Assembly: GCA_025924495.1 (NCBI GenBank)
Contig: JAICIG010000130.1
Coordinates: 1 to 18,153, forward strand
From: Pirellulales bacterium
GTDB lineage: Bacteria; Planctomycetota; Planctomycetia; Pirellulales; JAICIG01
Length of the DNA stretch: 18,153 bases
Direction of reading: 5' to 3'
A program made the translations under genes and the position numbers. This document shows positions 1-7,845 of the stretch, piece by piece (position 1 is the stretch's first letter; every line of letters begins with the position of its first letter). The notes beneath the pieces were generated by a model. The model saw nothing but the letters and a program-made list of their open reading frames with translations, searched no databases and had not been told where the DNA came from.

Positions 1-1485
1 AGTCGGATTCACAACCCGATCGGATTCTAAATCGGCGCCCGGGTGCGGTTCGATATGCGGGACTCTTTTGGTCGCGACCCCCGGAGCCGGATTATAAGCG
101 CCGTCGGCCGTGCGAAACGGCAAGTGGCTGCTTGCGGTCCCCAGGGGGCCAGGCACGCCAAAGAAGCCGAACAGCCGCCGACGATTCGCTTTCGCCTCAC
201 GTGCGGCGTCGGCTAGCGCCGACGAGCCGAGAACTCCTGCAGTGCGCTGAACAACCTGGTATTTGCCTCCTTCGCGGCAGTCGATCCGTTGGCGATCTTC
301 GTCGGTCAGATACTTGTTGCCCGGTACGAAATTGTCGCCTTGCTTGGCGTCCGCCGCGAAATTATCACCCCAACCTGTACCAATTAGAACGTCCACTCCT
401 GGCAGCGGCTCATCGGGATGAGCGATCGATGGCAGGCCTAACAGATCTCGCGTCAGATCCTGGAAATCATCTCGCGAGACATTATTCGAATACGCAGCGG
501 CAGGCGTCGCGTGGCTGATTGGCACGCTCGTTACGACGCCAATCGCATAGCCGCGGCGCTGCAAATCGCGCGCGATCGGCTCGACCTGCTTCCCCTCCGG
601 ATCGACATTGATCGCGTCATTGTAAGTTTTAATGCCGGCGGTCATCGACGTGGCTGATGAAGCCGAGTCGGTGTAGGCCTGCAGGCAATGCTCCGACTTG
701 CTGATTAAATACGCCAGGTCGTCGCCAGGCGTCCAAGGATTGGGACCGCCAAGTCGCCAGTCGTAGCCGCCGAGCAGAACCCCCTCAAGCGGCGTCATGA
801 CGCGTTGGCTGTCCGGATCGCCAATTGGCCCCTGGCTAAAAGGACTCGTGACGTGATAGCCGAAGTCGGTGGCCACGCCGCGGTAATCTTGAAAGTGGTG
901 GCCTGTGCCACGCCCTTCGCGATAGGCGACCTTGCCTGCCCGATAAATGGCTGCGGCCCAGGTCGTTTGCCAATCGGTGCCGTCGAAAACCATCAGCACA
1001 ATATATTTCTTGCCGGCGGCGACGGCGGTCTGCTGCAATTTGTAGATATCAGTCTGGTCGAAATACTCGGCTTGCGGATTAAGCGTTCGTTCCGGTACGT
1101 GACCATAGAGCCGGGCGAGGTCCTGTTCGCTTCGATAGGGGCTGTGCTTTCCCGCCACATCCGCCAACGAGATGCCGAAGGTGTAAATTGGGATCAGGCG
1201 GTTGGAGTGAGTCTTCCACCCCGTGTACTTCTTGGGATCGAGGCCCCAATGTCCCCATTCCGCACGGTCTCGAGCGATTGCTTGCGCTTGCATCTCGCGC
1301 ATCCGGTCCTCTGCGGCGGTCGGCGAGTGGATCGCGTGCAGCCATCCCGCGACAATAGCCATCCTGGCAAGAACGCAGCAGGCTGATCTCGAAGACCGAC
1401 GCCTCTTTCGAGGCGGCAAAGAGTTGGGATGCACGGCAGGGAATTCAGAATTGCTCTGAAACAGGGAAAGCTCAGCCCAGGTCAT
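1..1485 (-). CDS. Alkaline phosphatase, PhoA family, secreted (C-terminus beyond left edge)
   Basis: Phosphate-monoester hydrolase, probably periplasmic. The minus frame is open without a stop from 1485 to the left edge (495 codons), so the 3' end is missing. Family landmarks seen: a metal-ligand Asp in VLMVFDGTDW (D168), the nucleophile motif YTDSASSATSMTAGIKTYN (Ser274), and SHATPAAAY (Thr327). The Ser-to-Thr spacing of 53 residues equals that of E. coli PhoA (S102 to T155). The residue matching E. coli D153 is His325, as in mammalian and many bacterial enzymes. About 105 residues separate the metal Asp from the nucleophile, against about 50 in E. coli, so there is an insertion. The N-terminus has a basic run (RKRRR) and then a hydrophobic stretch ending near HSPTAAED, a likely export signal. 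The start at 1485 was chosen because its ATG overlaps the TGA of the upstream DUF1080 gene (ATGA), implying coupled translation. A later ATG at 1362 is an alternative. Confidence 0.9.
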   Translation of the reverse strand, partial: MTWAELSLFQSNSEFPAVHPNSLPPRKRRRSSRSACCVLARMAIVAGWLHAIHSPTAAEDRMREMQAQAIARDRAEWGHWGLDPKKYTGWKTHSNRLIPIYTFGISLADVAGKHSPYRSEQDLARLYGHVPERTLNPQAEYFDQTDIYKLQQTAVAAGKKYIVLMVFDGTDWQTTWAAAIYRAGKVAYREGRGTGHHFQDYRGVATDFGYHVTSPFSQGPIGDPDSQRVMTPLEGVLLGGYDWRLGGPNPWTPGDDLAYLISKSEHCLQAYTDSASSATSMTAGIKTYNDAINVDPEGKQVEPIARDLQRRGYAIGVVTSVPISHATPAAAYSNNVSRDDFQDLTRDLLGLPSIAHPDEPLPGVDVLIGTGWGDNFAADAKQGDNFVPGNKYLTDEDRQRIDCREGGKYQVVQRTAGVLGSSALADAAREAKANRRRLFGFFGVPGPLGTASSHLPFRTADGAYNPAPGVATKRVPHIEPHPGADLESDRVVNPT

Positions 1486-2642
1486 GGCGCCTCTGCGATT
1501 CTAATGTTGCGAAACCAGACTTCTTCATTGTGATTCTGCAAGCCTAAGTAGCCGCGAACCAGGCGTTCGCCCAACTCGGCATACTGCTTCGCGCCGGCAT
1601 CCACGACGACGCGTCCATTGTGAACGACGCGGTAATGCGTCCCCCGACAATCGATTTCCATGCTATTCCAGCGTCCAGCGGGCCTGCTGACGCGAGGGTC
1701 GGCGGCGGCGATGGCATACAGACTGCCTGAAAACTGGTATGGTTTCAAGTCGCGATATTGACTGGCCTCATCGTCCAGCATTTGGATTTCGATACCGCTG
1801 GGTTTGCCCCCCGAGAGTTCTTTGCCGCGATGATCGCCGTCTCGCGGGACGCGCACGTAAACTCCCGAGTTTCCGCCGGGCTTCAGCTTATAGTCGAGTC
1901 GAAGATTGAAGTCTCCATACTCGGACTTGCTGCGCAGCCAAGGCCCGGGCTTTCCGGTGCACAGCAATTGCCCATTGTCCACTTTCCAACAGGCTGCGGC
2001 TTCCTTGCCTGCCCCTTCCCAGCCGGTCAGGTCGCGACCGTTGAACAGCCAGTGATGATCGAGTTCGGTGATTCGTAAATTGCGAAATTCAAATTCCCCC
2101 CCTTTGTCGACTTCCGACTGCAAGCCAATGAAACCGCGGCGAGGTTCAACACCCGATACTTTCCACGCAAGGCGACCGTTGATCGACAATTCTGCCTGAG
2201 AGCCGGCCACCGCGAGCCGGAAATGATTCCACTCGCCGGGCTTGGCCAGTCCCTGGCTCTCGGCGCCCGCCAGGCCGTTGACATTGCCTTCCTTGTGCTG
2301 CTGCAAGTTGACTTGGTAGCGAGCGGGCCACGGTTTGCCCTCAGGAGGCAATTCCGCGCGAAAGTAAACGCCTGAATCCCACTCGGACGGCTTTCGGGCG
2401 CGCCAATCCAACTCCAGGACGAAATCGCCGTAATCCTGCTCGGTGCGCACGAAACCATCGCCCGCCTGCAGGACGAGCAGCCCGTCCTCGATGCCCGCCT
2501 TGCACCCGGTCACAACCCAGCCGTCAAGGTTCTCGCCGTTGAATAAACTCATCGTGCAACCGGCTGGATCATCGGCGCGCGCCAAGGCGACTGCCCAGCC
2601 TGCTGCAACGGCAAAGACGCAAACGCGAAAACAAAGCTTCAT
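1482..2642 (-). CDS. Secreted two-domain DUF1080 protein (3-keto-disaccharide hydrolase family)
   Basis: 386 residues. A signal peptide (about 1-23, ending ALARA before DDPAG) points to export. Two tandem copies of the DUF1080 / 3-keto-disaccharide hydrolase fold (concanavalin-like jelly roll) follow. The first begins at SLFNGENLDGW and the second at HHWLFNGRDLTGW. Each carries the usual later motifs, such as WDSGVYFRAELP in copy one and GGNSGVYVRVP plus GIEIQMLDDEA in copy two. Members of this family are very abundant in planctomycetes and are linked to glycan breakdown; the exact substrate here cannot be read from sequence. The gene is first of a two-gene unit with the alkaline phosphatase, overlapping it by 4 bp. 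The start ATG is directly followed by the signal peptide; upstream there is only a weak AAGGG ribosome site. Divergent from the yhcH-like gene. Confidence 0.9.
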   Translation of the reverse strand: MKLCFRVCVFAVAAGWAVALARADDPAGCTMSLFNGENLDGWVVTGCKAGIEDGLLVLQAGDGFVRTEQDYGDFVLELDWRARKPSEWDSGVYFRAELPPEGKPWPARYQVNLQQHKEGNVNGLAGAESQGLAKPGEWNHFRLAVAGSQAELSINGRLAWKVSGVEPRRGFIGLQSEVDKGGEFEFRNLRITELDHHWLFNGRDLTGWEGAGKEAAACWKVDNGQLLCTGKPGPWLRSKSEYGDFNLRLDYKLKPGGNSGVYVRVPRDGDHRGKELSGGKPSGIEIQMLDDEASQYRDLKPYQFSGSLYAIAAADPRVSRPAGRWNSMEIDCRGTHYRVVHNGRVVVDAGAKQYAELGERLVRGYLGLQNHNEEVWFRNIRIAEAP

Positions 2643-2744
2643 CGATTAGACCCTTCGGATGGCGTTACTAATCTATTCACAAAAGTCCTATGAACTTCTA
2701 GCTTGGGGCCGGAGCTCTTTCCGAGGCCGATTGCTCGACGGCGC

Positions 2745-2759
2745 CAAGATCGCATCTTG
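2745..2759. promoter_or_regulatory. Candidate operator dyad in divergent promoter region
   Basis: A perfect inverted repeat with 6-bp arms and a 3-bp centre (CAAGAT-cgc-ATCTTG) sits about 100 bp upstream of the DUF1080 gene and about 200 bp upstream of the yhcH-like gene. This form suits a dimeric repressor or activator serving both sides. It does not match a consensus I can name, and a 6-bp dyad can occur by chance. Confidence 0.25.
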
Positions 2760-2944
2760 CTGATCATTGGTCAAATAAAAGCCGCCGCGCCATTTTTAAT
2801 CCAAGTTTCATTTGATTGCGAATTGGGCGGAAGCTGCTACGCTTGTAGCTCGAAGGAGAGAGTCGCCGTGGACCGACCGGTCTCGCCGCGGGGCCGCTAA
2901 CTGCGCCGAATGGAGGACGCAGAAAATGTCTCAAACTCGAATAC

Positions 2945-2950
2945 TTGGAG
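2945..2950 (+). promoter_or_regulatory. Ribosome binding site deciding the yhcH-like start
   Basis: TTGGAG lies 9 bases before ATG 2960, a good spacing. This favours ATG 2960 over the in-frame TTG at 2945, which would put the ribosome site inside the coding sequence and add five residues not expected for the family. Confidence 0.5.
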
Positions 2951-2959
2951 ATTGCACCA

Positions 2960-3412
2960 ATGATCCTCGATCGTCTGGCTAACTGGCAGCGATACGTTCC
3001 AATGCACCCGGGATTCGGGGCCGCTTTCGAGTTCCTGCGCAAGCCCGAAACAGGCAGTATGCCTGTTGGAAAGCATTCGATCGACGGCGACCGCCTACTG
3101 GTTGTCATCAATCGGGAGCCTGCCCGCGGCCATCAAAAGGCGCGCTTGGAATCTCACCGCAAGTACATCGATATCCAGCTAACCGTCGCCGGCCAGGAAG
3201 AGATCGGCTGGAAATCGACCCCGGAGTGCTCGGCGATCGACACGCCCTACCAGCCCGAACACGACATCGCCTTCTATGCCGACATTCCTGAATGCTGGTT
3301 TGCCGTGAAGCCATTGTCGTTCGCGCTGTTCTTTCCGGAGGACGCCCACGCCCCGTTGGCAGGACAGGGAGAACTGCATAAAGCCGTGGCGAAAATTGCC
3401 GTAAACTGGTAG
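2960..3412 (+). CDS. YhcH/YjgK/YiaL (DUF386) family sugar-metabolism protein
   Basis: 150 residues, the usual length for this cupin-like beta-sandwich family, which includes the E. coli proteins YhcH, YiaL and EbgC. Family hallmarks seen: N-terminal MILDRLANWQRY...HPGF, central ESHRKYIDIQ (Glu64 and His66, probable metal ligands), PEHDIAFY around residue 100, and FFPEDAHAP (His130) near the C-terminus. Members sit in sialic-acid, gulonate or galactoside operons and are thought to handle sugar intermediates; the exact reaction is not settled for most. The next gene, 42 bp downstream on the same strand, is an organic-anion-type transporter, which fits uptake and processing of a sugar acid. The start was set at ATG 2960 from the family N-terminus and its ribosome site. 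Cytosolic: no signal peptide or membrane segment. Confidence 0.88.
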   Translation: MILDRLANWQRYVPMHPGFGAAFEFLRKPETGSMPVGKHSIDGDRLLVVINREPARGHQKARLESHRKYIDIQLTVAGQEEIGWKSTPECSAIDTPYQPEHDIAFYADIPECWFAVKPLSFALFFPEDAHAPLAGQGELHKAVAKIAVNW

Positions 3413-3454
3413 TGCGTTGACGCCGAGCAGGCCCCGGGGCAATAGGTCTCGCCG

Positions 3455-4834
3455 ATGACCAATCCGTATGTCTCTCCGGCGGTTGTTGAAAGAGATGGCG
3501 ACTCGGTTTCCTCGGCATCGCCGTCGTCACGTTCAACAAATGTGCGCTATGTTGTTCTGGCAGTAACAACGTTTGCATCGTTCCTGCTGTATCTCGATCG
3601 CGTCTGCCTATCCGAGGTGCTGAAAAACGATTCTGTGCGCGCCGCGCTCTGCCTGAACGACAATCAGATCGGTTGGAGCCTGAGTGCATTCTTCTGGTCC
3701 TATGCTTTGGGGCAGGTTCCTTCCGGCTGGGTCAGTGATCGGTTTGGGGCCCGGCTGATGTTGACCCTTTATGTGATCAGTTGGTCGCTATTTACCGCGT
3801 TGACGGGGTGGGCCACTGGATTCGTCATGCTGTTTGTGTTCCGGCTGAGCGTCGGCATTGCGCAGGCCGGAGCGTATCCGACCAGCGGGGCCATTATTAG
3901 CCGCTGGATTCCGCTGCTCCAACGCGGGATGGCCAGCAGCATTGTGGCCTTTGGCGGACGCGTTGGCGGCGCATTGGCTCCCTACGTCACCTCATTGCTG
4001 ATTTCATTGTGTGGCAGTTGGCGACTCGTCTTGGCGGCGTATGGAGTCGCGGGCGGAATCGTCGCCGGCGTGTTCGCTTACTTCTTTCGAAATCGCCCCG
4101 ACCAGCATCCCGCTTGTAACCGCGCCGAGCTGGCGTTGATTTCGCAAGGACGATTGTTGGCCGCCAATACTGATGCCGCCGCGCATCAACGCGACTCGAG
4201 CACCGCGGTCGTTGCGGCACGCGTGCTGCGCAGCGTCAGCATGTGGTTGATGTGCTTGGCACAGTTCACGACCAATATTGGCTGGATCTTTTTGATCACC
4301 TGGCTGCCGCGTTACTTGAAGGACGAAAAGCAAGTCTCCGACGAACTAGGCGGCGCCATGGCCACTGTCGTGTTATCCATCGGAATGGCCGGCATGCTGC
4401 TCGGAGGACGTCTCACGGATTGGGCGACGCGTCGGCTGGGCGTTCGCTGGGGCCGCATCGCGCCTCTCGTTGCATCGCGATTCGTGGCGGCGGCGGCGTT
4501 TTGCGTGCTGCCCGAACTTGGCGCGCCGTGGGCGGCTACGGCTGCATTTGCGCTCGTCGCCTTTGCTACCGATCTGGGGGTCGCCGGCACCTGGGCCTAT
4601 ATGCAAGACGTCGGCGGCAAGCACGTTGGCGCTATTTTGGGATGGGGCAATATGTGGGGAAATCTGGGCGCCGCAGTTTCTCCGCCGCTGTTGCAGTGGG
4701 TCAGTACACGAGGCGGCCATGAAACCAACTGGAATGTCGCTTTCGGCGTGTGCGCCGTAAGTTTTGTGATTTCTGGCTTGGCATCGCTGGGCATCGACGC
4801 TACGCAGCGAGTTGCGCCCGAGCATCACGACTAG
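3455..4834 (+). CDS. MFS transporter, anion:cation symporter (sugar acid type)
   Basis: 459 residues with about 12 hydrophobic segments, the normal size for the major facilitator superfamily. A cytosolic tail of about 30 Ser-rich residues precedes the first membrane segment. That segment ends with LLYLDRVCLS, like the YLDR motif of the anion:cation symporter branch (hexuronate, glucarate and sialate transporters). The loop between helices 2 and 3 carries the MFS motif GWVSDRFGAR (residues 91-100), and GGRLTDWATRR is its counterpart in the second half. Likely role: proton- or cation-coupled import of an organic anion across the inner membrane; the substrate is not predictable. The DUF386 gene just upstream suggests a sugar acid. 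The start ATG has only a weak ribosome site (AGG, 8 bases upstream). The TAG stop (4832-4834) overlaps the stop of the converging gspF. Confidence 0.88.
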   Translation: MTNPYVSPAVVERDGDSVSSASPSSRSTNVRYVVLAVTTFASFLLYLDRVCLSEVLKNDSVRAALCLNDNQIGWSLSAFFWSYALGQVPSGWVSDRFGARLMLTLYVISWSLFTALTGWATGFVMLFVFRLSVGIAQAGAYPTSGAIISRWIPLLQRGMASSIVAFGGRVGGALAPYVTSLLISLCGSWRLVLAAYGVAGGIVAGVFAYFFRNRPDQHPACNRAELALISQGRLLAANTDAAAHQRDSSTAVVAARVLRSVSMWLMCLAQFTTNIGWIFLITWLPRYLKDEKQVSDELGGAMATVVLSIGMAGMLLGGRLTDWATRRLGVRWGRIAPLVASRFVAAAAFCVLPELGAPWAATAAFALVAFATDLGVAGTWAYMQDVGGKHVGAILGWGNMWGNLGAAVSPPLLQWVSTRGGHETNWNVAFGVCAVSFVISGLASLGIDATQRVAPEHHD

Positions 4835-6036
4835 CCCGGCGACTTGCTGAGTTGAAAGATCGGCAACATCAATGCCAGGGCGATGCTGCCGACCACGCCT
4901 CCCATCACTGTGATCATCAACGGCTCGATCAGGCTCGTCGCAGTTTTTAGCGACGTTTCGACTTCCTGATCGTAAAAATTGCTGACGCGTTCCAGCACCG
5001 ATCCCAGGCGGCCCGTTTGTTCGCCGGCCGAGATCATCTGAATCAGCATCGGCGGAAAGAGCGGGTTGCCCGCCAGCGATTCGCAGATCTGCTTGCCTTC
5101 GGTCACATCGTCCGAGACGTTGTGCCATAGCCGTTCGTACCAGACATTGCCCGTGACGTCGGCCGAGAGTTGCAGAGCGTCGAGCATCGGTATGCCGCTG
5201 GAAAGCAAGGCGCCTAACGTTCGAATCGAGCGGCTGATGGTTACCTTGCGGTAGATCGAGCCAAGCATCGGCAGGTTGATCTTGACCCAATCCAAGGCCT
5301 GCCGCCCGCCTGGCGTGCGCCGGCCGTAGATGAAGCCCAGCACGGCGGCGATCGCCAACACGACCCACACGTACCAGTATCCCGTCAGCGCGTCGGAAAG
5401 CCACATCATCACGCGCGTGGGTTTCGGCAATTGCATCCCTTTGCGGCTGAAGAGCGGAGTGAACTTCGGCAGTACGAACGTCAGTAGGAAAATTGTCACG
5501 GCGACGGCCATTACCGACATCACGCTGGGGTAAGCCATTGCGGCGCGGACCTTGCCGCGGGTCTCCAATTCTTTGCGTAAGTAGCCGGCGACGCGATCGA
5601 GCATAGGGCCCAGGCTGCCGGTGGCCTCGCTCGCTTTGACCAAAGACACATAGGTTTTGTCGAACAGTCTTGGGAAGCGGGCGAGCGCTGTGGAAAAATC
5701 GTCTCCCTGCTGTACGTCCGATTGCAGACTTTTCAGTACTTTGCGGTGCGAGGGATTCTGCTCCTGGGAGATGATGTTATCGAGAGCCGCCGAGAGCGTC
5801 ACGCCGGTGTCCACCATCACGGCCAATTGGCTCGTGACATAAACGATTTCGGCCCGGCGGACCGGCCGAGCGAACAGGCCCTCGCCGTCATCAACGCCTT
5901 CGGTCAGTTCCACGACCTGAAAGCCGTCTCGGCGCAACTGCTGCGCGGCATCCTCGGCTGTGGACGCATCGAGAGAGCCCTGCACGAAGTTGCCCAGGGG
6001 GTCGCGCACTCGATATTGAAAGCTGATGGCGGTCAT
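4831..6036 (-). CDS. gspF: GspF/PilC-type inner-membrane platform protein
   Basis: 401 residues, the canonical length. This polytopic protein sits at the centre of the inner-membrane platform of type II secretion and type IV pilus machines and couples the assembly ATPase to pilin addition. N-terminal FQYRVRDPLGNFVQGSLDASTAEDA is the typical opening. Two GspF (T2SSF) domains follow, one around residues 65-190 and one around 265-390. Characteristic segments include QLAVMVDTGVTLSAALD, LSSGIPMLDAL and ISAGEQTGRLGSVLERVSNFYDQEVE. Hydrophobic stretches are seen near residues 170-190, 220-240 and 370-395. It is the last gene of the secretion cluster, 18 bp after gspE. Its TAG stop shares the palindrome CTAG with the stop of the facing transporter gene, leaving no intergenic space for a terminator. 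Confidence 0.93.
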   Translation of the reverse strand: MTAISFQYRVRDPLGNFVQGSLDASTAEDAAQQLRRDGFQVVELTEGVDDGEGLFARPVRRAEIVYVTSQLAVMVDTGVTLSAALDNIISQEQNPSHRKVLKSLQSDVQQGDDFSTALARFPRLFDKTYVSLVKASEATGSLGPMLDRVAGYLRKELETRGKVRAAMAYPSVMSVMAVAVTIFLLTFVLPKFTPLFSRKGMQLPKPTRVMMWLSDALTGYWYVWVVLAIAAVLGFIYGRRTPGGRQALDWVKINLPMLGSIYRKVTISRSIRTLGALLSSGIPMLDALQLSADVTGNVWYERLWHNVSDDVTEGKQICESLAGNPLFPPMLIQMISAGEQTGRLGSVLERVSNFYDQEVETSLKTATSLIEPLMITVMGGVVGSIALALMLPIFQLSKSPG

Positions 6037-6054
6037 CTTCGCTCTGCAATCCCT

Positions 6055-7812
6055 TTATGCCTCCGAGTGCTCGAGCGGTGCGCAGGCAGCCAGACCGGCG
6101 AGTTCGCGCGCGTCCCCCGCAACGTGTAAAACTTCCTCGATGGTCGTGATTCCTTCTCGCACCTTGCGAAATCCGTCATGACGCAACGTCACCATGCCGC
6201 GTCGCTGTGCAATTTCGCGGATGGCACTGATCGATGGATTGCTGACGACGGCATCGCAAAGTTCATCGTCCAGCGCCAGCAACTCATGAATGCCGATGCG
6301 GCCGGCGTAACCGGTATTGCGGCAGCGTTTGCAACCGACGCCGCGGTAGAATTCGTGCATCTCGTAGCCCATTTTCTCCAAAGCCTTGCGCATCGTGCGG
6401 TGGGGTTCGTACGATTGGCGGCATTTTGCGCAAATTCGCCGCACCAGGCGCTGGGCCAGGACCATGTTGAGCGCCGCGCTGATCAGATAAGGTTCGACGC
6501 CCATGTTCACCAGCCGCGTGATCGCCGAGCAGGCGTCGTTGGTGTGCAGCGTGCTCAGCACCAGATGCCCCGTTAATGCGGCCTGAATCGCAGTCCGCGC
6601 CGTCTCTTCGTCGCGGATCTCGCCAACCATGATCACGTCGGGATCCTGTCGCAATAACGTCCTGAGCGCTTTGGAGAAGGTCAAGCCGACGCGCTCTTGC
6701 ACCTGGAACTGATTGATCAGCGGCAGGTAATATTCGATCGGGTCTTCCACGGTGCAAATGTTGTTCTCCATCGAGCTGATGGCATTCAGCGCAGCGTACA
6801 ACGTCGTCGATTTGCCGCTGCCGGTCGGCCCCGTCACCAGCACAATGCCGTTGGGCGAACGAATCTGTTCTTTCAGCGGGTGCAGAATGTCCTCGGCAAA
6901 CCCTAATTCCTCCAAGACCAGCGAGACCGTGCGCGTATCCAACACGCGGATCACGGTCTTTTCTCCGCGGCTCATGGGGAAAGTGCTGCAGCGCAAGTCG
7001 ATCTTCCGGCCATCCAGCATGACGTGAATGCGGCCGTCCTGCGGCAGCCGACGCTCGCTGATATCGAGCGCCGCCATAATCTTGATGCGGCTCGTCACGG
7101 CGCCGAGCAAGTGTTGCGGCGCCTCAAGCGATTTATACAGTCTCCCGTCGATTCGATAACGCACGCGCAAGCAGCGCTCGGCCGGTTCGATGTGGATGTC
7201 GCTGGCGCCTTCCTTGACGGCGTTATAGATGATGAAGTTGACCAGGCGGATGACGGGAGACTGGCCGGCGATTTCTTCGAGATCGCCGATGTCCTCGATT
7301 GCTTCCTCGATCAGCGTGACGTCGGTCGCGTCCGAGTCCTCGATGATGTCGTCGATCACGAACACCTTCGAGTTCGGCAAGGTCGTGAGGACGCGGCGGA
7401 TATCCTTCGATGTCGCCACGACGACCTGCACCTGGGATTTGGTCAATCCGGCGATCTCGTCGACCAGGAACAGATTGGAAGGTTCTGCCAGGGCGACGGT
7501 CAGCGTCCCGCGGACAAGGAACAAGGGCAGCACCAGGTTGCTCTCGATATAGTCGCGCGGAAGAAGGTCGATGACCTTGGGGTCATACATGCGAGCGTCA
7601 AGCCGGGCGTAGGGTACGCCATACTCGCAGGCCAGGCACTCGACGATCTGCTCCTCGGAGCAGGCCTCGGTCTCGATCAGAATTTCGCCGAGCAGCTTGT
7701 GCTTGTCAGCGTGCTGCTGCTCAAGCGCAGCCGCCAGGGCCTCGGGCGTGAGAAAGCCCCGTTCCAGAAGCAGATTTCCCAATCGCGGCGGCGATTCGCT
7801 GCGGCGTACCAT
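6055..7812 (-). CDS. gspE: GspE/PilB assembly ATPase with N-terminal MshEN domain
   Basis: 585 residues, normal for PilB/GspE. This cytosolic hexameric ATPase drives (pseudo)pilus assembly. An MshEN domain lies at about residues 8-150; its first motif, RLG-x2-LL-x2-GFL-x4-L-x3-L-x2-Q (10-33), fits the c-di-GMP-binding consensus. Then come the N2 domain (ASDIHIEP), Walker A GPTGSGKST (328-336), the Asp box region, Walker B ending MVGEIRDEETAR (Glu398), the His box LSTLHTNDA, and the zinc tetracysteine C461/C464 and C494/C497. All catalytic motifs are intact, so it should be active; it is an assembly rather than retraction ATPase because it has the tetracysteine and the long N-terminal region. 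It follows the STAS gene by 33 bp and precedes gspF by 18 bp. The ribosome site is weak. Confidence 0.95.
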   Translation of the reverse strand: MVRRSESPPRLGNLLLERGFLTPEALAAALEQQHADKHKLLGEILIETEACSEEQIVECLACEYGVPYARLDARMYDPKVIDLLPRDYIESNLVLPLFLVRGTLTVALAEPSNLFLVDEIAGLTKSQVQVVVATSKDIRRVLTTLPNSKVFVIDDIIEDSDATDVTLIEEAIEDIGDLEEIAGQSPVIRLVNFIIYNAVKEGASDIHIEPAERCLRVRYRIDGRLYKSLEAPQHLLGAVTSRIKIMAALDISERRLPQDGRIHVMLDGRKIDLRCSTFPMSRGEKTVIRVLDTRTVSLVLEELGFAEDILHPLKEQIRSPNGIVLVTGPTGSGKSTTLYAALNAISSMENNICTVEDPIEYYLPLINQFQVQERVGLTFSKALRTLLRQDPDVIMVGEIRDEETARTAIQAALTGHLVLSTLHTNDACSAITRLVNMGVEPYLISAALNMVLAQRLVRRICAKCRQSYEPHRTMRKALEKMGYEMHEFYRGVGCKRCRNTGYAGRIGIHELLALDDELCDAVVSNPSISAIREIAQRRGMVTLRHDGFRKVREGITTIEEVLHVAGDARELAGLAACAPLEHSEA

Positions 7813-7845
7813 GTCAGATGTTTCGGCTTGTCGTTCGGGCGGCTG

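Larger units (their letters stand above)
2643..2959. other. Divergent intergenic region, about 317 bp, with candidate control elements
   Basis: No convincing conserved gene lies here; the region separates the minus-strand DUF1080 gene from the plus-strand yhcH-like gene and should hold both promoters. Seen directly: a perfect dyad, CAAGAT-cgc-ATCTTG, at 2745-2759; a weak plus-strand promoter-like pair, TTGCGA at 2816-2821 and TACGCT at 2838-2843 with 16 bp between; and three short open frames in the leader. These are GTG 2868-2900 (10 codons plus stop, ribosome site GGAG at 2855-2858), ATG 2910-2963 (17 codons, its TGA overlapping the downstream ATG) and ATG 2926-2982 (18 codons, ribosome site GGAGG at 2912-2916). 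Whether any is translated is unknown. Confidence 0.5.

Noticed and set aside
805..1386. Plus-strand open frame in the first 1.5 kb
   Set aside because: It is the reverse strand of the alkaline phosphatase, which has its active-site motifs in order and no stop over 495 codons.
4373..5404. Minus-strand open frame of 343 codons
   Set aside because: It overlaps gspF and the MFS transporter in a shifted frame, and its translation is Arg/Ala-rich without any domain.
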